From Spartobacteria bacterium (GTDB lineage: Bacteria; Verrucomicrobiota; Verrucomicrobiia; Chthoniobacterales; UBA10450): DNA of 64,000 bases. The stretch is from contig PMSN01000006.1 of NCBI GenBank assembly GCA_003167555.1, forward strand, positions 112,460 to 176,459, in the 5' to 3' direction. The notes beneath the pieces are model-generated. The model was not told the DNA's origin. It was given only the letters and a program-made list of their open reading frames with translations, and did not search any database. Positions 41,790 to 50,863 of the stretch are shown here, one piece after another. The position numbers were made by a program, and so were the translations under genes. Position 1 is the first letter of the stretch. Each line of letters opens with the position of its first letter.

Positions 41790-44159
41790 CTACTCGTACG
41801 AGAGGGCCTCGCGGACGGACATGCGCAGGACGCGGCGCACGGCCAGCAAGACACCGATGAGCACGACGACCGCGCCGCTGAAAAGCACGCCGAGTCCGAT
41901 GCGCGAGACGTAGAGCGGGACGGCGACGTGGAGCAATTCGCGAGACGCTTTGCCGTTCAACGCCTGCGCGAAGTAGATCGAGGAGGCGATTGAAATCAAT
42001 GCGCCAAGAATCGCGACGGCGCTGCCTTCGATGAGGAAAATGCCGACTACCGCGCGCGGAGTCGCACCCAGAGCGCGGATGACGCCGATCTCACGCGCGC
42101 GTTCGAGGACGCTTAGGCTCACCGAAGCAATGAGACTGATCGCGCCGATGAGCGCGGCGGCGAGCGCCACCATTTTCATCACCGCGGTGACGACGGCGAA
42201 ATGTTCGTCGAGTGCCGTGCGAAATTCATTGCGCGTATTGACGGCGCTGGGCGCCAGATGCGCGTCGAGCAGGGTTTGGTCGAGCGCGTTCGCGACCGCT
42301 TGCTCGTGTCCGGCCGTTGCTTTCACGCGGATGACTTGGGATGCGTCTCCCAGGCCGGTCACAGTCTCGAATGTCGCAAAGGATGAGTAGATGGTCGGTG
42401 CACCGATTTCCTCGACGACTCCCACCACTCGCACCTTCGCGCGCCGATCGCGGAACTTCAGCGTGATCTCGCGGTCGAGCTGCGAACTGGGAGCCGCATT
42501 TTGCACGAGGCGGTTCACGACGATGCCGCCGGTCTCGTCGTCTCGCGGCCAGCGACCTTCCTGCAATCGCAGCTTCATCAAGCGCGTCGCAGGCGGATAA
42601 CCGTAGAAGAGAAGACGACGGCTCTCGCTGACCGATGCCGGCGCGCCCTCGTCGGGAACAATGTTGACGACGGCTCGACGAAACGCTTCCGCGATTTCCA
42701 CGTCCGGCACGGCGCGCGCGACGGATTCCAACTGCGCCGGCGGAACCGGCCGCTGCAATTGCACTTCGACATCATGACCCTGTTGCGCGAGGGAAACATC
42801 GACGACGCGCATCAAGCTTTCGTAAATGTCGTACGCGGTCAGCAACAACGCGCCGCCCGCCGAAAGCGCGAGCAGTGTCGCGGCCAGCCGCCACGGGCGC
42901 CGAAAAGTATTTCGGAGTGCGAAGGTCAACCGCCTGTTGCCCGGCATCGTGATGAGTTTCGCCGTCGCGCGGATCGGTCCGGCCGGCGCGACGATTCCCG
43001 GTTCCTGAATTGCCTGGCGGGCGCTCATCCTGGCGGCGCGAATAATCGGCATCGCCATCGCCACGATCGGAATGCCGAGCGCGAAAAGCGCCTCTTTCAG
43101 AATCAGGTTCGTGGGCACCGACCAGTTGGCCACGTCGATGTTGAGCGAGGTCTCGTAATACTTCACGACCCAGCATCCAATTGCCGCACCGATCGGGAGC
43201 GCGAGGGCGACGGAAAGGAGCACGATCGGAACGACGAGCGCGAGATATTGCCAGGCGATTTGCGAGAAGCGCGCGCCGATGGCTTTCATGATTCCCACCT
43301 GCTGAACCTCGCGCTTCATCCAGAGCGAAATCATGTAAGCGGCCAGCGCGGCGCTGCTGGTGAATGCGATCCCGGCCAACGCGGCGAGCACGCTGAGCAT
43401 GGTCGACATCAACGCCGCGTGCGGATGCGCCTTCGCGAGAACGTCGGCGCGCAACGGAGTTTGCTGCTGGTGCTTCGTCAGCCACGCGCTCAAGTCTTCG
43501 GAGAACTCATTGACATCGCCGAGGCTGCCGCGCTCTTTCATTTTCACGAGCAGTTGGTCAGGCTCCGGGTTTTGGCCGAGAAGCGTCGCACTGGCGGGAG
43601 TGACGTAAGCGTAGATCACGCGGTCCTGCGTGCTCGGCGCGACCGCGGTGTCGTGCACAAATCCAACGATCGGCACGCGCGCGATCCCGCCCCCGGGAGT
43701 CCGGACCTGCAACTCGTCGCCGACATTTTTTTGCAGGAGCGTTTTCCCCGATTGCTCGATGAAAATGCCGTCAGTGCTCGGCCACGCGCCGCCGTGTTGA
43801 TGCACCAGGCTCAGTTGCTGATCCTCGAAATTCCGGACCACCGCAACCCGCGTCGTGAACCACTCTCCGGATGTCGCGGCGGCGCGCGTGAACGCGACGC
43901 GACGCGTATCGACGGCTGCCACTCCCGGGCGCGCACGCACCTGATCGAGGAGGGGCGTTCCGACTTTGTCGAACCAGAGGGCGATGTCGGGAGAGTTCGC
44001 CTTCGCGAAGCTGGCGGCGATTTCGCGCGCGAGAACCGCGCGCGCATTCAACGCGGCCACGACTCCGGCGGTGCCGAGAGTAAGCACGACCGCGAGCAGA
44101 GAAATTTCCAGACGATGCTGGCGGACGTCACCCAGGATTTTCCGCCATTGTGTGTTCAT
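41790..44159 (-). CDS. FtsX-type ABC transporter permease (MacB/LolC-like)
   Basis: 789 residues with two FtsX domains. The N-terminal helix (LEISLLAVVLTLGTAGVVAAL) is followed by a periplasmic MacB-like domain, then membrane blocks SSAALAAYMISLWMKREVQQVGIMKAIGA and, in the second half, ISLIASVSLSVLERAREIGVIRALGA. These coupling-helix phrases (GxMKAIGA, GVIRALGA) are typical. It overlaps the ATPase gene by four bases. Such pairs extrude lipoproteins, peptides or lipids from the inner membrane by mechanotransmission. The cargo is unknown. Confidence 0.9.
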   Translation of the reverse strand: MNTQWRKILGDVRQHRLEISLLAVVLTLGTAGVVAALNARAVLAREIAASFAKANSPDIALWFDKVGTPLLDQVRARPGVAAVDTRRVAFTRAAATSGEWFTTRVAVVRNFEDQQLSLVHQHGGAWPSTDGIFIEQSGKTLLQKNVGDELQVRTPGGGIARVPIVGFVHDTAVAPSTQDRVIYAYVTPASATLLGQNPEPDQLLVKMKERGSLGDVNEFSEDLSAWLTKHQQQTPLRADVLAKAHPHAALMSTMLSVLAALAGIAFTSSAALAAYMISLWMKREVQQVGIMKAIGARFSQIAWQYLALVVPIVLLSVALALPIGAAIGCWVVKYYETSLNIDVANWSVPTNLILKEALFALGIPIVAMAMPIIRAARMSARQAIQEPGIVAPAGPIRATAKLITMPGNRRLTFALRNTFRRPWRLAATLLALSAGGALLLTAYDIYESLMRVVDVSLAQQGHDVEVQLQRPVPPAQLESVARAVPDVEIAEAFRRAVVNIVPDEGAPASVSESRRLLFYGYPPATRLMKLRLQEGRWPRDDETGGIVVNRLVQNAAPSSQLDREITLKFRDRRAKVRVVGVVEEIGAPTIYSSFATFETVTGLGDASQVIRVKATAGHEQAVANALDQTLLDAHLAPSAVNTRNEFRTALDEHFAVVTAVMKMVALAAALIGAISLIASVSLSVLERAREIGVIRALGATPRAVVGIFLIEGSAVAILGALISIASSIYFAQALNGKASRELLHVAVPLYVSRIGLGVLFSGAVVVLIGVLLAVRRVLRMSVREALSYE

Positions 44160-44887
44160 CGGCCGTTGGCGGCCTTGCGTTCGTCGGCCACGATGGCGCC
44201 GTCTTTCAACTGGATCACGCGGTGTGCGCGTCGCGCCAGATTTTCATCGTGCGTCACGATGAGGAGCGTTTTGCCCTGATCGATCAAGCCGTGAAAAAGT
44301 TCCGCGACGGCTGCGGCAGTCTCGGAATCAAGATTGCCGGTCGGTTCGTCCGCGAGAACGATCGGCGGATCATTCGCGAGCGCGCGTGCGATCGCGGCGC
44401 GCTGCTGCTGGCCGCCCGAAAGCGCGGAGGGAAGTTTCGCGGATTGATCGGCGAGTCCCACGAGTTGGAGCAGATCGCGCGCGCGCGCGCGGCGTTGCGC
44501 GGCGGGAATTTTCGCCACGAAATCCATCGCGAGCATGATGTTTTCCGCCACGGTCAGGGTCGGCAGCAGTTGGAAGAACTGAAAGACAACGCCCAGATTT
44601 CCTCCACGCCATTGGGCGAGTTTGTTTTCACTCAGGCGGGAGAGATCCGCGCCGGCCGCGTGCACTTCACCGGATGTTGGCCGATCCAAGCCCGCGATCA
44701 GATTCAACAAAGTGGATTTGCCGCTGCCGGACTTTCCGAGGACCGCGAGAAAATCGCCCGCCGGAACCGACAACGAGATGCCGCGCAAGGCATGGAAGGT
44801 TTGGCCGCCGCGCGGCGTGAATGATTTCGTCGCCGCGTCCAGCCGGATGAGGTCACCGGCGCCGGCCGCGGGAAATGAGGCGACCAT
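44156..44887 (-). CDS. ABC transporter ATP-binding protein (LolD/MacB type)
   Basis: 243 residues. Walker [11 protein letters not shown]-loop [13 protein letters not shown], signature LSGGQQQR, Walker [13 protein letters not shown] and the switch His in LLIVTHD are all intact. The TGNLD and [10 protein letters not shown] phrases mark the LolD/MacB group that works with FtsX permeases. It starts inside the stop of the secreted-protein gene (one-base overlap) and overlaps the permease by four bases, so the three genes form one operon. Confidence 0.93.
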   Translation of the reverse strand: MVASFPAAGAGDLIRLDAATKSFTPRGGQTFHALRGISLSVPAGDFLAVLGKSGSGKSTLLNLIAGLDRPTSGEVHAAGADLSRLSENKLAQWRGGNLGVVFQFFQLLPTLTVAENIMLAMDFVAKIPAAQRRARARDLLQLVGLADQSAKLPSALSGGQQQRAAIARALANDPPIVLADEPTGNLDSETAAAVAELFHGLIDQGKTLLIVTHDENLARRAHRVIQLKDGAIVADERKAANGR

Positions 44888-45363
44888 TAGTGGAACTGCA
44901 GTTTGAAGAAGTCGGCGCTGAGTAATTTGCCGGCGGAATCAAACTTGAAGGTTCGCGTTTTCGTCTTGTCCGGCGCGCGGAACTCGATCGTCGCGACTCG
45001 GACATCGCCCTGGCGCTCGATCGCTGTAATCACGATTTCGTCGGGAGCTTTCACCTTGATCATCGCCTGCATGAAGAAGTCGACGGCGTTGTGCTCGTCG
45101 GGCATATCTTCGATCGAGTATTTGTCCGAGAGGCGGGGCTTGAGCGCTTTCCCGTCGTGCATGTGCATCGCCTCCGCGAACGCCTGCATGAATTCCATGA
45201 TCTGCGGATCCGCCGAGACGCCCGCTGCGAAGGAAACGCTGGCGGTTTTCGCGTCGGGGGGGCCCGGCGTGGCGGCTGGCGGTGTGCCGTGGAAAAAGCT
45301 CTTCCAGTCGGCACGGCCACCGACGCAGGAGAGAAGGATGAGAATGCACACGAGTTTTTTCAT
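44887..45363 (-). CDS. Secreted protein leading an ABC exporter operon
   Basis: 158 residues from ATG 45363 with a signal peptide (KLVCILILLSCVGGRA). The mature protein has a Pro-rich linker, then a helix-strand domain: IMEFMQAFAEAMHMHDGKAL, YSIEDMPDEHNAVDFFMQAM, and strands VVATIEFRAPDK-like ending FDSAGKLLSADFFKLQ. The outline resembles NTF2-like periplasmic domains. The frame upstream of 45363 is open but noncoding in character. Tight linkage to the ABC genes suggests a periplasmic accessory role. Confidence 0.7.
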   Translation of the reverse strand: MKKLVCILILLSCVGGRADWKSFFHGTPPAATPGPPDAKTASVSFAAGVSADPQIMEFMQAFAEAMHMHDGKALKPRLSDKYSIEDMPDEHNAVDFFMQAMIKVKAPDEIVITAIERQGDVRVATIEFRAPDKTKTRTFKFDSAGKLLSADFFKLQFH

Positions 45364-45554
45364 TGGGTTGGTGGAGAGAGGTGATGTCTCTCCGCTCCAG
45401 ATGACCGCGCGAACCGGCGAGCGGTTACAAAAAAATGTTTTCGATCGCGCGCCGTTGCGGCCACGAAAAGAAATCCACGGTTTGATCGCAATGGCACGAT
45501 CTGTCGTATCTTCGTCATACCGCCATGGCGGGATTTGTGTGTATCTTGCACTCC

Positions 45555-46616
45555 ATGACACCGCTCCGCATCGGATTGCTGGGATACGAACAGGCGAACG
45601 CGTTGGATATCGCCGGACCGGCTGAAGCGTTTGCGTCGGCGTTTCGTGATAATGGGAAAGGGAAACTGGAGCGTTGTTACGAGGTCACGGTCATCGGCCT
45701 AACGAGACGATCGTTTGCCACGGAGTCGGGGATCGTTTTTCAGCCAACGGCCACGATCGAGAACGCGCCGAAGCTCGATACGTTGATCGTTCCCGGCGGG
45801 TGCGGGCTGCGGGTAGCGGAAACCAATCGCAAGGTTTCGGCGTGGATTTTGGAAAAGGCGAAGGCAACACGTCGCGTCGCTTCTGTTTGCACGGGCCTTT
45901 ACGGATTGGCGGCGACGGGGCTGCTCGATGGACGCCGTGTGACAACGCATTGGCGCTGGTCCGCCGATGCCGCGCAGCGGTTCCCGAAACTGAAGCTGGA
46001 GTCGAACGCCTTGTTCGTGAAGGACGGCCAATTCTACACTTCCGCCGGAGTGACAGCGGGAATCGATCTCGCGCTCGCGTTGATCGAGGAAGATTTTGGA
46101 TCGAAGGTCGCGCTCGGTGCGGCGCGCGAGATGGTCGTTTACCTGAAACGTTCCGGCGGGCAGGAACAATATTCGGAGCCGTTGCAGTTTCAGATGAACT
46201 CTGGCGATCGGTTCGCGGAACTCGTCGCGTGGATGACGAACAACCCCACGAAAGAAATGTCGGTTGAATCCCTCGCCCGGCGCGCGTCGCTTTCGCCGCG
46301 GCAATTCTTCCGCCGCTTCAAAGAACATTTCGGTTCGTCGCCCGCGACGTTTGTGGAAACGCTGCGGTTGAACGAAGCGCGCCGCCGTCTTTCCGCCGGA
46401 GAGCCTTCGATCGAGAGCGTCGCCGAATCAGTTGGCTTCAACGGCGCTGATTCTTTCCGCCGCGCGTTCGAGCGGCGATTCCGCGTCACGCCCAGCAAAT
46501 ATCGGCGCAGCTTTGGGCTTTCCTCGAAACGCCAGCCTAACCCGCCTTCGCCCTGGACGGGCTCCGCCGTGGCGAGCGAACGCCACCGCCGAAAACCGTC
46601 CCGACAAAAAACCTGA
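45555..46616 (+). CDS. GlxA family transcriptional regulator (DJ-1/PfpI sensor plus AraC HTH)
   Basis: 353 residues from ATG 45555 (ATG 45525 possible). The N-terminal DJ-1/PfpI domain has the nucleophile-elbow ASVCTGLYGLAATGLLDG. The C-terminal AraC/XylS DNA-binding domain (~225-320) has LARRASLSPRQFFRRFKEHFG and SIESVAESVGFNGADSFRRAFERRF. GlxA-type regulators sense small metabolites. The next gene encodes an exported protein of the same DJ-1 family, and the two are probably linked functionally. The C-terminal tail (PPSPWTGSAVASERHRR) is an odd repeat-derived extension. Confidence 0.9.
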   Translation: MTPLRIGLLGYEQANALDIAGPAEAFASAFRDNGKGKLERCYEVTVIGLTRRSFATESGIVFQPTATIENAPKLDTLIVPGGCGLRVAETNRKVSAWILEKAKATRRVASVCTGLYGLAATGLLDGRRVTTHWRWSADAAQRFPKLKLESNALFVKDGQFYTSAGVTAGIDLALALIEEDFGSKVALGAAREMVVYLKRSGGQEQYSEPLQFQMNSGDRFAELVAWMTNNPTKEMSVESLARRASLSPRQFFRRFKEHFGSSPATFVETLRLNEARRRLSAGEPSIESVAESVGFNGADSFRRAFERRFRVTPSKYRRSFGLSSKRQPNPPSPWTGSAVASERHRRKPSRQKT

Positions 46617-46654
46617 CCGCACGCGCAACATCCCATCAATCAAGAAACAACACT

Positions 46655-47386
46655 ATGAATAGACGACGATTCCTCTCTGCGGCCGCCGCTGCCGCTGCTC
46701 TGCCTGCAACCCGCGCTTTCTCGGCGCCTAACGAGTCGAACCCATCTGACGCAAAAGGATTGGCCACGCAAAAATACAAACTAACGCCGCCAGCCAACGG
46801 CAAAATCCCAGTCGCGATCGTCATTTCGGAAGGCGTCAACGTGATCGACTTTTCCGGGCCGTGGGGCGTCTTCTCGAGCGTTATGATCGGAGGCACCGAC
46901 CATGCGACGCATCAGATGCCGTACGATTTGTTTACGGTTTCCGACAAGACGGAGATCGTCACGTCGGGCGGCTTGAAACTGGTGCCGAATTACACGTTCG
47001 CGAATATGCCCGAGACGAAGGTGGTGGTGATACCGGCGCAAAGCGGTTCCGATGCGATGATCGAGTGGCTCCGAAAAGTGGCGCTGACCGCGGATGTCAC
47101 GATGTCAGTCTGCACCGGGGCATTCAAGCTGGCGAAGGCGGGCCTTCTTTCCGGCAAAGCCGCGACGACACACCACGAGTTCCTGGATCAATTGCAAAAG
47201 GATTACCCCGATATCCAGGTGAAGCGCGGTGTCCGGTTCGTGGAGGGCGAAAAAATTTCCACGGCCGGGGGTTTGACTTCCGGAACGGATCTCGCGCTGC
47301 GGGTGGTCGAGCGTTATTTCGGCCGCGATGTCGCGCAGACGACGGCGACTTACATGGAGTATCAAAGCAAAGGCTGGATCGTCTGA
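46655..47386 (+). CDS. Tat-exported DJ-1/PfpI family protein
   Basis: 243 residues. The N-terminus MNRRRFLSAAAAAAALPATR is a twin-arginine signal (RRRFLSA). The mature domain is DJ-1/PfpI: VAIVISEGVNVIDFSGPWGVF, a MSVCTGAFKLAKAGLLSG elbow with the Cys nucleophile, TTHHEFLDQL and VERYFGRDVAQ. Relatives include isonitrile hydratases and regulator sensor domains. Export in folded form suggests a cofactor or slow folding. It follows the GlxA-type regulator by 38 bp on the same strand. Family B repeat copy 3 begins ten bases after the stop. Confidence 0.88.
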   Translation: MNRRRFLSAAAAAAALPATRAFSAPNESNPSDAKGLATQKYKLTPPANGKIPVAIVISEGVNVIDFSGPWGVFSSVMIGGTDHATHQMPYDLFTVSDKTEIVTSGGLKLVPNYTFANMPETKVVVIPAQSGSDAMIEWLRKVALTADVTMSVCTGAFKLAKAGLLSGKAATTHHEFLDQLQKDYPDIQVKRGVRFVEGEKISTAGGLTSGTDLALRVVERYFGRDVAQTTATYMEYQSKGWIV

Positions 47387-47396
47387 GTTGATTTTT

Positions 47397-47541
47397 CTGG
47401 GGAGCGCAGGCTGCCAGCCTGCAGTAGCCGGCAGCTTGCCGGCTACACTTTGCAGCGCTGATATGAAATTCGCGTCGAACGTCGCGCGATACATCTCGGC
47501 AAGCTGCCGAGATGGACAGGCTGGCAGCCTGCGCTCCCCAG
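47397..47541. repeat. Palindromic repeat family B, copy 3
   Basis: 145-bp element with CTGGGGAGCGCAGG and CCTGCGCTCCCCAG tips and the same inner palindromes as 22626-22755; the central ~30 bp differ. The 165 bp that follow end in part of a TTGTCAT-type repeat and hold no gene. Confidence 0.85.
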
Positions 47542-47706
47542 AGCTGCGCGGATCGCGTTTTGATATGGCTCGAAAACTCTCAAAAGAATTTTGCCCGATA
47601 AGACAGCCGAGTAGATTTCTCCAGACGGAAACCAAATGGCGCGAACTTCCAGCGATCACCGAAAGAGAGCGTCGCCGTCTGGGCGGCTCGGGATGACACG
47701 CATTTT

Positions 47707-48144
47707 CTAGATGTCTGCCAATGCGTCGGCCATGGCGTTCGGCAAGGGACGTGGACCTGCACCGCCAAGGGATTCGTCGACCGCTTCCAATCGCCGAATC
47801 AGATCGAGCACTTCGCGGCGCGCGTACGGTCCGCCGGCCGCGGCGCAAAAATGGGTCCTGCAACCGAAGGGACGTGAATCGTAGATGAGACAGTTGCCGG
47901 TCGCGACTTCGAGCAGCGGGCATGCGCCGGTGGCGTTTTCGGGAAGCTGCTTGCGTCCGGTTGCGCGCAAGGCCTGAGCCGCGAGGAGCGCTTCACCTTT
48001 CGTTAGGTAAGGTGTGCGACCCGTGAGTTTGAAATGACAGCACTCTTTCAGGCGCACGCAGTTCCGATCGATCGGTCGTGAGGCCAGATCGGCATACACC
48101 TGGCGCACTTCATCGAGCGCCTCTTTGTTCGAATTGGATCTCAT
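47707..48144 (-). CDS. YkgJ-type cysteine cluster protein
   Basis: 145 residues from ATG 48144. The Cys pattern is NCVRLKECCHF, then ACPLLEVATGNCLIYDSRPFGCRTHFC, matching the zinc/iron-chelating cluster family (YkgJ/UPF0153). The usual LTKGEALLAAQAL helix separates the two halves. Members are cytoplasmic metal-cluster proteins of unknown role. The frame is open to 48270, but that part overlaps the oxidoreductase gene's 3' end and lacks conservation features. Confidence 0.8.
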   Translation of the reverse strand: MRSNSNKEALDEVRQVYADLASRPIDRNCVRLKECCHFKLTGRTPYLTKGEALLAAQALRATGRKQLPENATGACPLLEVATGNCLIYDSRPFGCRTHFCAAAGGPYARREVLDLIRRLEAVDESLGGAGPRPLPNAMADALADI

Positions 48145-48227
48145 CAGATGGGGACAGCTTTCCGATGTAATTCTTCCGCGCGCACGTTTGCGCAAGGCAA
48201 ATTCGCGGATGCCGTAGCGCGGCGTCC

Positions 48228-49460
48228 CTACCTGGCCATCGCGTGTCCGGCGATCCAGCCGGTGGTCCACGCGGCCTGAAAATTAAAGCCGCCGGTGATG
48301 CCGTCCACGTCGAGCAGTTCGCCGGCGAAAAAAAGGCCGGGCGTGATGCGGCTTTCCATCCTCTTGAAATCGATCTCGCGCAGGTTCACGCCGCCGCACG
48401 TGACGAATTCCTCCTTGTTCAGCGACTTCCCGTTCACCTCGAGTTGCGTGCTCGCGAGGAGACGGCACAGCTCGTTTGCGTTGGAGCGAGGCAGCGAGGT
48501 CCAGCGAGTTTCGCGATCGATGCCGGCGGCGAGTGCGAGTTGTTCCCACAAACGCGCGGGGAGAGGAGCGAACGCCGAATTATGCACGCGCCGGTTTGGA
48601 TTGGATCCGCGGAGCGATTGCATTTGCGCGCGTAATTCTGCCTCGCTGAAATCAGGCAGCCAGTTCACTTCGAGCACGAAACGGTAATCGAGCCCGTGCA
48701 GGATGCGCGCGCCCCAGGCGGAGAGTTTCAAAATGGCGGGGCCGCTCACGCCGTTGTGCGTGATGAGGAGCGGCCCGGTTTCGCGCAGGCGCGTGCCTTG
48801 CACAGATGCTTCCACATCCGGGACCGCGACGCCCGGCAGCAGGCGGAGCCACGGCGCGGAAACGTGAAACGAAAAAAGCGAAGGCACTGGTGGCAGGATC
48901 GTGTGCCCGAGCGATTGGGCGATTTCCGCGCCGGCGATCGAGCGAGAGCCGCCGGTAGCGAGCAACAATCGCTCGCAGCAGATGGTCTCGCCGCCACTCA
49001 GAGTCAGATCGAAGCGGCTCTGCGCGGTGACGCGCGCGTTCTCGACTGCCTTGCGTGGGAGCAATCGTACGCCGGCCGCCCGAGCTTCGCGCGTCAGGCA
49101 ATCGATGATGGTGCGCGACGAATCGGTCACGGGGAACATCCGTCCGTCCGATTCCGTTTTCAGTTTTACGCCGTGTGCTTCGAACCATGCGACGGTGTCG
49201 GCCGGCGAGAACCGGTTAAGCGGGGAGATAAGCGCGCGCTCACCCCGCGGATAACGCTCGCTCATCGCGCGCGGATCGAAACAGGCATATGTAACGTTGC
49301 AACGTCCGCCACCGGAAATGCGAACCTTGGTCAGGAATTCCGAGCCGCGCTCGTAAATGGAGATTTGATTCCGCGGATTGGCCCGCGCGCCGGCGATCGC
49401 CGCGAAGAAGCCGGCGGCGCCGCCACCCACGATTGCGATTTGTTTCTTACTCTCCAACAT
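48228..49460 (-). CDS. HI0933/YhiN-type flavoprotein
   Basis: 410 residues. The FAD-binding motif is IAIVGGGAAGFFAAIAGA; RISGGGRCNVTYA and LLLATGGSRSIAGA are the family-specific segments; GELLDVDGITGGFNFQAAWTTGWIAG is the C-terminal flavin motif. YhiN-type proteins are NAD(P)/FAD-dependent oxidoreductases of unclear substrate; BaiN is a relative. Length is typical. It precedes the YkgJ-like gene on the same strand, with 83 bp between them. Confidence 0.9.
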   Translation of the reverse strand: MLESKKQIAIVGGGAAGFFAAIAGARANPRNQISIYERGSEFLTKVRISGGGRCNVTYACFDPRAMSERYPRGERALISPLNRFSPADTVAWFEAHGVKLKTESDGRMFPVTDSSRTIIDCLTREARAAGVRLLPRKAVENARVTAQSRFDLTLSGGETICCERLLLATGGSRSIAGAEIAQSLGHTILPPVPSLFSFHVSAPWLRLLPGVAVPDVEASVQGTRLRETGPLLITHNGVSGPAILKLSAWGARILHGLDYRFVLEVNWLPDFSEAELRAQMQSLRGSNPNRRVHNSAFAPLPARLWEQLALAAGIDRETRWTSLPRSNANELCRLLASTQLEVNGKSLNKEEFVTCGGVNLREIDFKRMESRITPGLFFAGELLDVDGITGGFNFQAAWTTGWIAGHAMAR

Positions 49461-49517
49461 CTCCCTCCTGCCATGTGGGATGATCCGAAGTCAAAGAAAG
49501 TCGTCGGTTGTTGAAAT

Positions 49518-49581
49518 CAAGGAGGGGCGGTTTGCAACCGCCCTTCTTTTAAGACGGCGATTTGGAAATCGCCGCTCCTTG
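49518..49581. repeat. Palindromic repeat family A, copy 4
   Basis: 64-bp copy with CAAGGAGGGGC and GCCGCTCCTTG ends, in the divergent gap between the flavoprotein and DoxX genes. The right arm (GGCGATTTGGAAATCGCC) is identical to the one in copy 3. Confidence 0.85.
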
Positions 49582-49622
49582 TTAATCTTGACAGTGACAA
49601 TTCCGCGAAACAGCCTCCGATC

Positions 49623-50048
49623 ATGAATTCACTGAATCGATGCGCAGATCCCGTTTATTGCATCATGCGTTTCATTGCCGGAATCATGTTCGCCTGCCAC
49701 GGCGCACAATTAGTCTTGGGAAGGTTTGGCGGAATGCCTGGATCGGACAAGCCGATCATGATGATTGGCGGTTGGATTCAGCTCGTCGGCGGGCTTCTGA
49801 TTGCATTGGGATTGCTCACCCGAGTCGCGGCCTTTCTCGCGAGCGGCGAGATGGCCGTCGCCTATTTCATGTTTCATGTGGCAAAGGCTCCCGCGCTCGA
49901 GGCAAAATTTTTCGCGATTCTCAATCATGGAGAACTGGCGGTGCTTTATTGCTGGCTTTTCCTTTTCGTTTTCTTCTACGGCGCCGGCCGATTAAGCATC
50001 GATGCCATGATGCGGCGCGGCGCGGCCGCACCGACAGCGACGGTTTAG
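49623..50048 (+). CDS. DoxX family membrane protein
   Basis: 141 residues with four membrane segments: YCIMRFIAGIMFACHGAQL, IMMIGGWIQLVGGLLIALGL, AAFLASGEMAVAYFMFHV and ELAVLYCWLFLFVFFYGAGR. These match the DoxX family (LGRFGG and MAVAYF landmarks). DoxX proteins sit in the inner membrane and are linked in some bacteria to redox or sulfur stress. It is followed 30 bp later by a secreted hydrolase on the same strand. Confidence 0.88.
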   Translation: MNSLNRCADPVYCIMRFIAGIMFACHGAQLVLGRFGGMPGSDKPIMMIGGWIQLVGGLLIALGLLTRVAAFLASGEMAVAYFMFHVAKAPALEAKFFAILNHGELAVLYCWLFLFVFFYGAGRLSIDAMMRRGAAAPTATV

Positions 50049-50078
50049 CATCACGGCACACTCGACTTCATCACTTCA

Positions 50079-50858
50079 ATGAAACCCATCCTATTCTCCA
50101 TTGCTTTCCTTGCTCTTGTTCAAACTCTTTCCGCGCAGGACTGGGCCAAAGCGCGGCTGGAAAAATCCTCGCGCCACGGCGAATGGGTCGACCTCAAATC
50201 GGGCGAGCGCACGATCAAGGCGTTTGTCGTTTATCCCGAGCGGAAGGAGAAAGCGCCCGTCGTTCTTGTCATTCACGAAATTTTCGGGCTGACCGATTGG
50301 GTGCGCGGCGTTTGCGATCAATTGGCGGAAGCCGGCGTGATCGCGATTGCGCCCGATCTGTTGAGCGGCCAGACCTATGCCGACTTGGACGGCGCGCGCA
50401 AAGCGATCTCCGCATTGCCGAAAGAGCAGGTGAAGGCCGATCTCGATGCGACGTCAGAATACGCGCTCACAAAAATTCCGGCGGCGAACGGGACGCTCGC
50501 CGTCTGCGGATTTTGCTGGGGCGGCGGATGGACGTTCAGTTACGCGAGCATGAATCCAAAGTTGAAGGCGGCATATTCGTTTTACGGCGTGGCGGTCGAT
50601 AATGCGGAGGACGCCGCGAAGGTCGCGTGTCCGGTCTACGGGTTCTACGGCGAGAACGATGCGCGGGTGGACGCGACCATCCCGAAAGCCGAAGAACTGA
50701 TGAAAGCCGCCGGGAAAAAATATGAGCCGGTGATTTACAAAGGCGCCGGCCACGGCTTCATGCGCGAAGGCGAAATGCCCGGCGCGAATGAGCCGAACAA
50801 GAAAGCGCGGGATGACGCGTGGGTGCGCTGGAAGACGCTGCTCAAGCAATTGCCGTAA
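50079..50858 (+). CDS. Exported dienelactone hydrolase family protein
   Basis: 259 residues with a signal peptide (FSIAFLALVQTLSAQ). The triad is Cys146 in GFCWGG, Asp194 in GENDARVD and His225 in GAGHGFMR, as in dienelactone hydrolases (Cys nucleophile). The HEIFGLTDWVRGVCDQLAEAG strand-turn is the family's N-terminal mark. Export is unusual for aromatic degradation and suggests hydrolysis of an ester in the periplasm. Likely cotranscribed with the DoxX gene. It converges on a methyltransferase gene with five bases between stops. Confidence 0.9.
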   Translation: MKPILFSIAFLALVQTLSAQDWAKARLEKSSRHGEWVDLKSGERTIKAFVVYPERKEKAPVVLVIHEIFGLTDWVRGVCDQLAEAGVIAIAPDLLSGQTYADLDGARKAISALPKEQVKADLDATSEYALTKIPAANGTLAVCGFCWGGGWTFSYASMNPKLKAAYSFYGVAVDNAEDAAKVACPVYGFYGENDARVDATIPKAEELMKAAGKKYEPVIYKGAGHGFMREGEMPGANEPNKKARDDAWVRWKTLLKQLP

Positions 50859-50863
50859 GCTTC

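Noticed and set aside
42501..44279. 592-codon plus-strand open frame
   Set aside because: Antisense to the FtsX-type permease; Arg/Asp/His-rich composition without hydrophobic pattern or motif marks it as a shadow.
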